Below the pieces are notes generated by a model, which was not told the DNA's origin, ran no database searches, and saw nothing but the letters and a program-made list of their open reading frames with translations. A stretch of 51,860 nucleotides of DNA from an uncultured Ruthenibacterium sp. (lineage in GTDB: Bacteria > Bacillota > Clostridia > Oscillospirales > Ruminococcaceae): the NCBI GenBank assembly GCA_944386555.1, contig CALXBN010000058.1:1-51860 (forward strand), read 5' to 3'. A program made the position numbers and the translations under genes. Below, piece by piece: positions 9,201 through 15,636 of the stretch (position 1 is its first letter; every line of letters begins with the position of its first letter).

Positions 9201-9815
9201 TTCGGCCAGGGGCGCATCGCTTTCATAGGCGGCGCAGAATTTTTCCAGCGCCCGGGCGGGCCTGGGCAGCGTGCGCAGGAAATCATACAGGCTTTCCACT
9301 GCGCCGGCGGCGGTCCCATCGCTGCGGGCGCGGCCGTACAGCCCGGCGAAAGCACAGAAATCCTCGTCGGCGTACGCCTCCTCCATGGCCTGTGCCAGCA
9401 CGTCGGCCCGCAGGTCCCAGATCATCGCATCATCGGCCAGTGTAAAGTCCGGCGGGATCTCCAGCCGGGCAAAATACTGGCGCAGCAGCTGCATACAGAA
9501 CGCATCCACCGTCCCAATATCCGCCCGGCCCAGCAGCATGCGCTGGCGGCGCAGCCAGGCGCTGTCCGGCCGCGCCGCAGCGGCCTGGGCCAGGCGCGCG
9601 GCAATGCGCCCGCGCAGCTCTTCGGCAGCGGCACGGGCAAAGGTGACGATCAGCAGCCGGTCTGCGGCCACCGGGCGGCGTTCATCGCAGATCAGGCCCA
9701 CGGCCCGCTCCACCAGCACAGCGGTTTTGCCGCTGCCCGCAGCAGCGCTCACCAGCAGGGTGCCGCCGCGGTCGGTGATGGCTGCGGCCTGGGCCGGTGT
9801 CCAATGCATGGCCAT
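6222..9815 (-). CDS. addA: ATP-dependent helicase/nuclease AddA
   Basis: Helicase-nuclease subunit of the AddAB complex that resects double-strand breaks for RecA. The 1197-residue protein starts with a UvrD-type Walker A (AAGSGKT, 25-31), has the Walker B region (VMVDEYQDTN) and late helicase motifs (MTIHRSKGLEFPVV and ILYVALTRARDKL), and ends in a RecB-family nuclease domain with GIADAVL and EIADYKTDRG. ATG at 9815 has AGGAGAG upstream. addB lies 41 bp upstream on the same strand, the normal addB-addA order. A tandem pentapeptide repeat sits in the linker before the nuclease domain. Start of translation three codons later (MHW) is possible. Confidence 0.95.
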   Translation of the reverse strand: MAMHWTPAQAAAITDRGGTLLVSAAAGSGKTAVLVERAVGLICDERRPVAADRLLIVTFARAAAEELRGRIAARLAQAAAARPDSAWLRRQRMLLGRADIGTVDAFCMQLLRQYFARLEIPPDFTLADDAMIWDLRADVLAQAMEEAYADEDFCAFAGLYGRARSDGTAAGAVESLYDFLRTLPRPARALEKFCAAYESDAPLAETGWGQVLVDAALDAAGNARQLTAAARALAAAEPALANYLPALDSDAAFFTALEEDLRAGRWDAAAVRAGTYKPPAFKAVRGYQGTDMEAVKALRGDAKKVMEALQANFLICTGQEFSQDRAAIAPLLRAAGRAALRFGELFYAAKLEEKALEYSDLEHLALRLLWDDGNGCKTPLARQVAARYDAVMVDEYQDTNAIQALLYRCLANDDESNLFFVGDVKQSIYRFRLADPAQFLEKRGSFAPYAPAGPRPAAIALGHNFRSSAGVIGAVNDVFTALMSRRVGGVDYDEGEQLVPGIPDGYDGGPMELLVADAAADGDAELVAAQVQRMVAQGFAVRDRDGGTRPCRWEDFCVLVRSRGRFIQYEAAFQRLGIPAAADAGDSPLTAAEVTPLVALLQVIDNPGQDVPMAAALLSPLLGYSPDDLVALRAGQKRAARAAKSRDGAPAASLYAALLASKRPRDRRTAALLGTLRALAGTMPADRLCEEIFARTHYFAAVGAMENGTARRQNLRAFVSWAAGAGRGGLSALLRAVDSAVASGAVLSAGAPHLPAGCVSIMTIHRSKGLEFPVVILADTSRRFNLRDVYGPVLFHPRLGVGMALRAGEGDLYTTAPHRAIRTAQKAEAVSEEMRILYVALTRARDKLVVSIPLRDAARTVAGLALGIAGAGGVSAYRLGQASSMAEWLLTAALVHPDGGPLRKLAGLETLPLQANPQGRLAVRLSGPQAEGPQAEGPQAEEALEPPPFVRTAAPDAALERALTEGFARRYPNAGLCGLPAKLAVSAIAHAAAAPVLARPAFLYKEKLTGAERGTAMHAVLQYADLEALAAGAGAEVERLVAEGYLDGDLAGQLDSGALAAFAASPLCGRMRAARPRLREYAFLTAVQAKYVQPEVDRAFQNQPVLVQGIADAVLVRGDGTAEIADYKTDRGVTPGALAARYAMQLQLYRAAVEKRLGVRVNRCTIYSFFLQREVDVPLCALEDEKTGKSQKDEKNT
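6993..7037. repeat. Three tandem 15-bp repeats inside addA
   Basis: Three perfect copies of a 15-bp unit (6993-7007, 7008-7022, 7023-7037) encode GPQAE three times in the AddA linker before the nuclease domain. The unit length is a multiple of three, so copy-number changes keep the frame. Confidence 0.95.
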
Positions 9816-9856
9816 GGGGCATCTCTCCTCTCATCAGGTTCAGGTTCCGGCCGTTT

Positions 9857-12800
9857 TCAGCTCGTTTTGTCAGGCAGGCCGTCCGGCGCGGCAGTCTCAA
9901 ACACTTGCTTGGGCGCGTGCACGGTCTGCTCGCCCACGCCGTCCTCATGGCGGCACACCGCGCGGTAATCGCAGGTATCGCAGGGGCTGTGGGCCGCGGT
10001 GCGCAGCGGCCTGGCGGCAATTTCCCCGGCATACAGTCCCCGGGCCATTTCCGTCACCAGGCCGGTGATATGCCGCTCAATATTGCCCAGCTTTTCCAGC
10101 GATGCCAGCTTGGCGCCGGCCCGGGGGCGGCCGTCCTTGCCGAAGGCAACCGGCACAAACAGGCCGCTGGCCTCTTTGTCCATGCCCCGCAGCACCACTT
10201 CGTCGTCGAGCACCAGGCCGTCCACTTTGTACACCGGCAGGGGCTGGGCGGTGGCACGGGTGGCACTTTTGGGCGGCGGGTCCCCCGCCAGATACAGCAC
10301 ACCGGCAGCCACCGGGTTTTCCAGCCCCGGCACCGCGCCCGGCGCATGGCACAGGGTGAACAGATACAGCAGCATCTGGGTATTCAGCCCGCAGTACACC
10401 TCATCCAGGCTGAACACTTTCGTACCGGTTTTATAATCCACCACGCGCACATAGTCCCGGCCCTCCCGTTGCATCACATCCACACGGTCGATCTGGCCGA
10501 TCACCTGCACGGCGTGGCCGTCGGGCGTGCGCACCGTCAGCGGCGGCACGCCGCCTTCACCGATGGGCTGCTCGTAGGCCGCCGGGCGGAAAGAGCTCTG
10601 GGCCTGCTCGGCCTGCAGGTAAAACAGCAGGTTGGCCACGCTGCGCTTGAGCCGGCGGATCAAATAGGCGAACCGGGCACTGGCATCCGGCATGTTTTCC
10701 CGCACATAGTCATCGGCAACCTGGTCTGCCAGGGCCGCCAGGGCCTGCCGGTCCATGGCAGGAAACGCCTCGCCCGCCCGGCGCATGGTGTGCTCCAGGA
10801 TATAGTGGATCAGGCTGCCGCTTTCCACCGGCGACAGCTGGGCCCGCCGACGCGGCCTGATCCGCAGTACATACTGCAGAAAATATGCAAAATGGCACCG
10901 GTAGTACTGTTCCACCCGCGTGGGGGAAAGGGACATGCGCCGGCCCAGCAGCGCCTCCAGGCCCGCCCGGTCGGCCGCGGCAAAAGCCCCGGGGCTGGCG
11001 GCAGCATCCATGGCCGCCAGGCTGGCGGCCAAAGCGCCGTCCCGCCGGCCTGCACCGGCCAGGGCCCCGGCCAGAGCCGCGACCTGCGGCGTATCCTCCC
11101 GGTAATGCTCGCCGTACAGGTCCAGTGCGGCGGCGGGTGTGGGGGCCCACTGGGCAGGCTCCAGCCGGTCGGCCGGCGGGCACAGGGCCAGTACCGGCTC
11201 CAAAGCGCCGGCCGGCGGGCCGCCGCCGGCCTCGGGGGCAGTATAGCTTACATATAGCCGCTGCGCCGCAGCCGTCATGGCGCGGTAAAAGAACATCTGT
11301 TCCAGCAGCGTGCGGTTTTCAAAGCTGCCGGGCATCTGCACGCCGCTCTCCACCAGCAGCTCCCGGTCGGCGTGGGTCAGCAGGCCGCTCGCGCCGGCCA
11401 ATTTGGGAAATTTTCCCTCTTCGGCCCCCAGCACGAAACACACCCGGGGACCGGACAGGCGCATGCGGTCGGCAGTGGTCAGGATGACCGCATCCTGTGT
11501 TTCGGGCACATGGCCCATATCGGCGCTGCGCACCAGCAGCAGGAACAGCTCCTGATACTCCCCGGGGGCAATTTCATCTTCCCCCAGCAGGCGCTCCATC
11601 TGGCCCAGCAGGTCCATCAGGGTATTCCAGGCACGGTACACCGCCCCCGCCCGCAGGCCGTCGCCGTCCCGCTCCAGGCGTGCGGCGGCCTCCAGGGTGT
11701 GGCGGTCTGCCTCAAATGCTTCCAGCAGCAGATACAGCTGCCTGGAAATGCCCGCGGCCGTCTGCCCCCGGGCGGCCCGCAGAAACGCCTCCACTTTGGG
11801 CACCACTTCCCCGCGCACCGCCTCGGCCTCCGCCAAGGCAGTCTCATCCTCCGGGCGCATCTCGGCGCCGAAACCCGCCGGGCTGCGGGCAAAGGGGGCG
11901 CGCCAGTCGGAGGCCTTGAGCTGCCAGGTGTAGGCATAGTTTTCCAATGCGGCGATTTTCTGTTCGTCATAGCCGCACAAATCGGTTTTCAAAAGGCGCA
12001 GCAGCGGCTCGGTGGCCAGCCCCCGCGCCAGCAGCGTCAGGGCCGCACTGCAGAAGGCCACCGGGGCGGTATGCTCCATGGTGTCGGTCTCGTCGGTAAA
12101 ATACGGGATGCCCGCCAGGCCGAACTCATAGCGGATGGCCTCCCGGTAGCCGTCCAGCAGGCGGCAGATAACGGCCATTTCGCCGTAGCGCACGCCGGCT
12201 CGGGCCAAGGCAGCAATGCGGCAGGCCACCCGCTTGCATTCATCGTACAGCCCCTTGGCCGGGGTCAGCCACAGGCCCTCCCGGCCGCTCCCTTCCCCTT
12301 CCTCCAGGCCCGCGCCGGCCAGTGCCCGGTTCACAGCGGCCAGGGCCGGGGTTTCCCGGTGGCGCAGGTCCTCCTCCAGCAGCACCGGGGCGGCAGTATC
12401 CACCCCGGCGCGCCGGGCCAGGCGCAGCAGCCGCTGGGCCGTCTGCTTCACCGGGCTGAACAGTCCCAGCCCGGCCTCGCGGTCGGCCAGGCCGTCACAG
12501 CACAGGGTCACCACACAGCGCTCCGCCAGCACCAGTTTTTCCAGCAGGCGGTATTGCGGCGCGGTAAAGCCGTCAAAGTTGTCGATGAACACCGCCCTGT
12601 CCGCCAGCCAGGCGGGGTCCATGCGCCGGGCCGCCGCAGTGAGGCGGTCGGACGGGTCCATGGCGCTGCCGGCGATAATATCCTCATAGGCGGCGAAAAT
12701 CAGCCCCAGCTCCCGCAGTTTTTCCCCGTCGGCCTGCGCCTTGTTTGCGGCGGCCAGCAGGTGCTCGGGGCGGGCGCCGGCAGTTTTCAGCTCCTGAATG

Positions 12801-13165
12801 GCCTGGGCGGCCAAGTTGCAAAAGCCCGTGCTGCGCCGGTTGTTCCGATACAGCTTTGCCTCGTCGCCCAGAGCGTCCATGGCGCGGCGCACGGCCACGG
12901 CCCGGGCGGCGTCGGTGAGGGTGGCCGCTGCTGCACCGCCAAAGGTTTTCAGCACATGCTCGGCAAAGCTGGTGAAACTGTATACCTCGGTGCAGGCGCT
13001 GAGCCGGTCACCCAGGGCTTTATATACCATCGTTTCCGCCGAAGAGGAAAACTGTTCCGGCACCAGCAGGATGCTGGGCCGGCCGGCAGCGGCCCGGGCC
13101 TTCATCTGCGCCGTCACCCGGCCCGTTTTGCCTGTACCTGAGATACCTAAAATCAATTCCAGCAC
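9857..13165 (-). CDS. addB: ATP-dependent nuclease subunit AddB
   Basis: Second subunit of AddAB, with Chi recognition, a second nuclease and an iron-sulfur cluster. The 1102-residue product opens with Walker A GISGTGKT (7-14) as in Bacillus AddB. The C-terminal nuclease has VRVVDYKTGTKVF; the 4Fe-4S ligands are a cysteine in QYYRCHFAYFLQY and three in CDTCDYRAVC near the end. GTG at 13165 is the start: AAAGGAGGG lies 7 nt before it and no ATG is nearby. A promoter with TATACT is seen about 70 bp upstream. The gene leads directly into addA. Confidence 0.95.
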   Translation of the reverse strand: MLELILGISGTGKTGRVTAQMKARAAAGRPSILLVPEQFSSSAETMVYKALGDRLSACTEVYSFTSFAEHVLKTFGGAAAATLTDAARAVAVRRAMDALGDEAKLYRNNRRSTGFCNLAAQAIQELKTAGARPEHLLAAANKAQADGEKLRELGLIFAAYEDIIAGSAMDPSDRLTAAARRMDPAWLADRAVFIDNFDGFTAPQYRLLEKLVLAERCVVTLCCDGLADREAGLGLFSPVKQTAQRLLRLARRAGVDTAAPVLLEEDLRHRETPALAAVNRALAGAGLEEGEGSGREGLWLTPAKGLYDECKRVACRIAALARAGVRYGEMAVICRLLDGYREAIRYEFGLAGIPYFTDETDTMEHTAPVAFCSAALTLLARGLATEPLLRLLKTDLCGYDEQKIAALENYAYTWQLKASDWRAPFARSPAGFGAEMRPEDETALAEAEAVRGEVVPKVEAFLRAARGQTAAGISRQLYLLLEAFEADRHTLEAAARLERDGDGLRAGAVYRAWNTLMDLLGQMERLLGEDEIAPGEYQELFLLLVRSADMGHVPETQDAVILTTADRMRLSGPRVCFVLGAEEGKFPKLAGASGLLTHADRELLVESGVQMPGSFENRTLLEQMFFYRAMTAAAQRLYVSYTAPEAGGGPPAGALEPVLALCPPADRLEPAQWAPTPAAALDLYGEHYREDTPQVAALAGALAGAGRRDGALAASLAAMDAAASPGAFAAADRAGLEALLGRRMSLSPTRVEQYYRCHFAYFLQYVLRIRPRRRAQLSPVESGSLIHYILEHTMRRAGEAFPAMDRQALAALADQVADDYVRENMPDASARFAYLIRRLKRSVANLLFYLQAEQAQSSFRPAAYEQPIGEGGVPPLTVRTPDGHAVQVIGQIDRVDVMQREGRDYVRVVDYKTGTKVFSLDEVYCGLNTQMLLYLFTLCHAPGAVPGLENPVAAGVLYLAGDPPPKSATRATAQPLPVYKVDGLVLDDEVVLRGMDKEASGLFVPVAFGKDGRPRAGAKLASLEKLGNIERHITGLVTEMARGLYAGEIAARPLRTAAHSPCDTCDYRAVCRHEDGVGEQTVHAPKQVFETAAPDGLPDKTS

Positions 13166-13232
13166 AGTGCGCCCTCCTTTCTCCGTCCTTTTCTGCCCGC
13201 AGCCTTTGCATCCGTTCCATATTGACAGTTAC

Positions 13233-13262
13233 AGTATACCGCATTTGGCCCCCCGCAGGCAA
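13233..13262 (-). promoter_or_regulatory. Candidate promoter of addBA
   Basis: TTGCCT at 13257-13262, 18-bp spacer and TATACT at 13233-13238 on the minus strand, placed between the rubrerythrin terminator and the addB start. Confidence 0.6.
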
Positions 13263-13281
13263 ATGGAGCCGCCGTGTGCGC

Positions 13282-13318
13282 AAAAAAAAACGCCGCGCAG
13301 CCCGGAGGCTGCGCGGCG
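13282..13318 (-). terminator. Intrinsic terminator after rubrerythrin gene
   Basis: A 12-bp GC-rich stem with a 4-nt loop (13291-13318) is followed on the minus strand by nine T residues (13282-13290). It begins 30 bp after the rubrerythrin stop. Confidence 0.93.
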
Positions 13319-13347
13319 GCTGGTCTGTGCCGGGATCGGCCGGCCGA

Positions 13348-13887
13348 TCAGTAGTTCTCGGCTTTCAGCTGGAAATAGGCCTTGGGATGAGCGCATACGG
13401 GGCACACCTCGGGAGCCTTTTTGCCGATAACGATGTGGCCGCAGTTGGAGCACTGCCACACCATATCGCCGTCACGGCTGAATACCAGGCCGCCCTCCAC
13501 GTTTGCCAGCAGCTTGCGATAACGGTTTTCGTGCTCGCGCTCGATCTCGCCTACGGCCTCGAACAGGTAGGCCAGTTTGTCAAAGCCCTCCTCCTTGGCC
13601 GTTTTGGCAAAACCTGCGTACATATCGGTCCACTCGTAATTTTCGCCCTCGGCGGCGTCCAGCAGGTTGGCAGCGGTATCGGGGATGGCGTCGCCGTGCA
13701 GGGCCTTGAACCACAGCTCGGCATGTTCTTTCTCATTGGCAGCCGTCTCCTCAAAGATCTTGGCAATCTGCACATAGCCGTCCTTGCGGGCCTTGGAAGC
13801 GTAGAAAGTGTACTTGTTGCGGGCCTGGCTCTCGCCGGCAAAAGCAGTCATCAGGTTTTGTTCGGTTTTCGATCCTTTCAGTTCCAT
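13348..13887 (-). CDS. rbr: Rubrerythrin
   Basis: Non-haem di-iron peroxidase that removes hydrogen peroxide in anaerobes, taking electrons through its rubredoxin centre. The 179-residue protein has a ferritin-like four-helix domain with di-iron glutamates ([36 protein letters not shown]), then a C-terminal rubredoxin-type FeS4 site (CSNCGH and CPVC). ATG at 13887 is chosen over an upstream ATG because AAAGGAAG precedes it by a suitable gap. The gene follows the PerR-like regulator by 66 bp, a classic oxidative-stress pairing. A 15-bp palindrome sits between the two. Confidence 0.95.
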   Translation of the reverse strand: MELKGSKTEQNLMTAFAGESQARNKYTFYASKARKDGYVQIAKIFEETAANEKEHAELWFKALHGDAIPDTAANLLDAAEGENYEWTDMYAGFAKTAKEEGFDKLAYLFEAVGEIEREHENRYRKLLANVEGGLVFSRDGDMVWQCSNCGHIVIGKKAPEVCPVCAHPKAYFQLKAENY

Positions 13888-13922
13888 GGGGCATCTTCCT
13901 TTCCTCATTCAGTTAATTTGTC

Positions 13923-13937
13923 TATTGCAGAGCAATA
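13923..13937. repeat. 15-bp perfect palindrome between regulator and rubrerythrin genes
   Basis: TATTGC, AGA, GCAATA: two 6-bp arms around a 3-bp centre, 36 bp upstream of the rubrerythrin start. It could be an operator; it does not match the PerR box consensus well. Confidence 0.6.
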
Positions 13938-13953
13938 AAACACAAAACGGCAG

Positions 13954-14349
13954 TCAGGCATGGGTCTGACGTTTGGCGCAGGCGGGGCACAGGCCGTAGA
14001 ACACCAGCTCGTGACTGGCCCGGGCATAACCCGTCAGCTGTTCCACCCGGCGGTTCAGCGCGGTATCGCATTGGATGGGGGTATCTGCCAGTGCGCCGCA
14101 GTGCACGCAGGCAATGTGGCTGTGGGGCGCCAGGAAGTGGTCAAACCGGTCGGCCCCGCCGGCCATGGGGATATGCCGCAGCCGCCCGTCCTCGGACAGG
14201 CTGGCCAGATTGCGGTACACCGTGGCTTTGCTGACGGTGGGATGGCTGCGCACCACCTCCAGGTACACTTCCTCCGCCGTGGGATGGTTCTGCAGCCGCT
14301 GGACGGCCTCCAGCACCAGCTGCTTTTGTACGGTATTGCGTTTTTCCAT
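13954..14349 (-). CDS. Fur-family regulator, PerR-like
   Basis: DNA-binding metalloregulator of 131 residues. The N-terminal winged helix shows HPTAEEVY and TVSKATVYRNLASL; the C-terminal dimerisation and metal domain has DHFLAPHSHIACVHCG and a second pair CPAC, giving the two CxxC motifs for structural zinc. Location upstream of rubrerythrin suggests the peroxide sensor PerR rather than the iron sensor Fur, but the sensing residues cannot be proven from sequence, so no symbol is given. ATG at 14349 has AAGGAGAGGAG upstream. Its promoter is perfect consensus with an AT-rich palindrome over the -10, suggesting autoregulation. Confidence 0.9.
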   Translation of the reverse strand: MEKRNTVQKQLVLEAVQRLQNHPTAEEVYLEVVRSHPTVSKATVYRNLASLSEDGRLRHIPMAGGADRFDHFLAPHSHIACVHCGALADTPIQCDTALNRRVEQLTGYARASHELVFYGLCPACAKRQTHA

Positions 14350-14395
14350 GGCGGCTCCTCTCCTTACGGTCTGCGATGGAGACGATCAGTTTCTA

Positions 14396-14430
14396 AATAA
14401 TATTATATATTATTAAGGAGCCGTTGTCAA
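14396..14430 (-). promoter_or_regulatory. Promoter and putative operator of the PerR-like gene
   Basis: TTGACA (14425-14430), 17-bp spacer, TATAAT (14402-14407) on the minus strand: a full consensus sigma-A promoter. A perfect inverted repeat AATAATAT-TAT-ATATTATT covers 14396-14414 and overlaps the -10, a position where a bound repressor would block RNA polymerase. The AT-only palindrome is Fur/PerR-box-like. Confidence 0.8.
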
Positions 14431-14457
14431 GGGGGGCCGAAGGCCGGCGCAGCGCGT

Positions 14458-14964
14458 TCAGCCCTGGTTGGCAGGGGGCACGCGCCGGCGCGCCGGGCGG
14501 GCAGCGGTATTTTTGCTGGTGGTCTGGCGCAGGGTGCTGCGCACAGCCTTCACGTCGTTCAGGCTGCGGGACAGCTGCTCCTCCGTTTCACGCAGCATGT
14601 TTTCACAGTAAGTGGTCACCGTGGCGCGCATCTCCCGGCTCTGGTTCTGGGCTGTCGTCACCAGTTCCACCGCCTTCTGCTGGGCGGCTTTCACGATGGC
14701 TTCCTCGGCCACGATGGCCCGGGCGCGCTCTTCCGCGCGCTTGACAATGTCCTCCGCCTCGCCCCGGGCCTTGTCCAGAATATTGGCGCGGTCCTTCACA
14801 ATATTCTTGGCCTGCCGGATCTCGGCGGGCATATTCAGGCGGATCTCGTCGATGATCTCCCGCACCTTTTCCACGTCCACCATGCGTTTGCCGCCGGTAA
14901 ACGGCAGGTTCACCGCCTCCTCCAGGGTCTCATCCATTACATCCAGCAATTCGTCAATGGTCAT
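14458..14964 (-). CDS. Coiled-coil protein of unknown function (V-ATPase subunit H/DivIVA-like composition)
   Basis: I cannot assign a function. The 168-residue product starts MTIDELLDVMDETLEEA, then residues about 40-140 form a long charged helix rich in A, E, K and R, with heptad-like spacing (KARGEAEDIVKRAEERARAIV) and a basic, proline-rich tail. Such proteins are often annotated as ATPase subunit-like in clostridia. ATG at 14964 is chosen because GGAAGGAG lies 8 nt upstream; the GTG three codons earlier is on top of that site. It follows rsmD by 76 bp, the position where coaD stands in many Firmicutes. Confidence 0.75.
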   Translation of the reverse strand: MTIDELLDVMDETLEEAVNLPFTGGKRMVDVEKVREIIDEIRLNMPAEIRQAKNIVKDRANILDKARGEAEDIVKRAEERARAIVAEEAIVKAAQQKAVELVTTAQNQSREMRATVTTYCENMLRETEEQLSRSLNDVKAVRSTLRQTTSKNTAARPARRRVPPANQG

Positions 14965-15040
14965 TTCCAGCACTCCTTCCGGCCCCAGGGGCCTTGTGAC
15001 TTTGCGCGCAGCACCTGCCCGTCATGTGCGGGCAGCCGTT

Positions 15041-15583
15041 TCATTCTTCCTTCTCATACCGTGCCAGGGCCACAGTGCCGTACTTGTAGCGCCTGCACAG
15101 CACCAGGCCGGCACACCGCTCCGGCAGCGGGGCGCCATACTCGGTTTCCGCCATCACGGTACCGCCCGGGGCCAGTACGGCCGCCACATCCGGCAGCACG
15201 GCCGCCACGGTGCCGCAGCGGTAGGGCGGGTCCAGCAGCACCAGGTCAAACATCTCCCGGCAGCGGGCAAGATAAGCGGCAGCCGCTGTGTTGACCACCC
15301 GGCCGGCACCGGTCAGGCCGGTGGCCTGCAGGTTTCCGCGCACCACGGCACAGGCCGCTGCGCTTTCATCCACAAACACGCATCCGGCCGCGCCGCGGCT
15401 GAGGGCTTCAATGCCAAGCTGTCCGCTCCCAGCGAACAAATCCAGCACCTGCGCCCCGGGCAGCAAGAACTGCAGGGCGCTGAACATCCCCTCTTTTACC
15501 CGGTCCACCGTGGGCCGGGTAACTTCCGTGCCCGGCAGGGCGGCCAGCCTGGTGCCCCGGGCGCTGCCTGCAATCACACGCAT
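15041..15583 (-). CDS. rsmD: 16S rRNA (guanine-966-N2) methyltransferase
   Basis: SAM-dependent methylase for G966 of 16S rRNA, 180 residues. Motif I is LDLFAGSGQLGIEALSRGA and motif IV is LLDPPYRCG, the N2-guanine signature. The start is MRVIAGSARG, the usual family N-terminus, at ATG 15583 with AAGGGGGAG upstream. A promoter lies just upstream, with its -35 overlapping the uvrC stop. The next gene is not coaD but a coiled-coil protein. Confidence 0.94.
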   Translation of the reverse strand: MRVIAGSARGTRLAALPGTEVTRPTVDRVKEGMFSALQFLLPGAQVLDLFAGSGQLGIEALSRGAAGCVFVDESAAACAVVRGNLQATGLTGAGRVVNTAAAAYLARCREMFDLVLLDPPYRCGTVAAVLPDVAAVLAPGGTVMAETEYGAPLPERCAGLVLCRRYKYGTVALARYEKEE

Positions 15584-15607
15584 GGCCTCTCCCCCTTTTC
15601 TACTTGC

Positions 15608-15636
15608 ATTATGGGCAGTTTTGCCCGTTTTGTCAA
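15608..15636 (-). promoter_or_regulatory. Promoter of rsmD
   Basis: TTGACA (15631-15636), 17-bp spacer, CATAAT (15608-15613) on the minus strand. The uvrC stop codon TGA (15633-15635) is nested in the -35. Confidence 0.75.

Noticed and set aside
14965..15040. Terminator between rsmD and the coiled-coil gene
   Set aside because: A CTGCCCG/CGGGCAG hairpin is present but no T-run follows in the direction of transcription.
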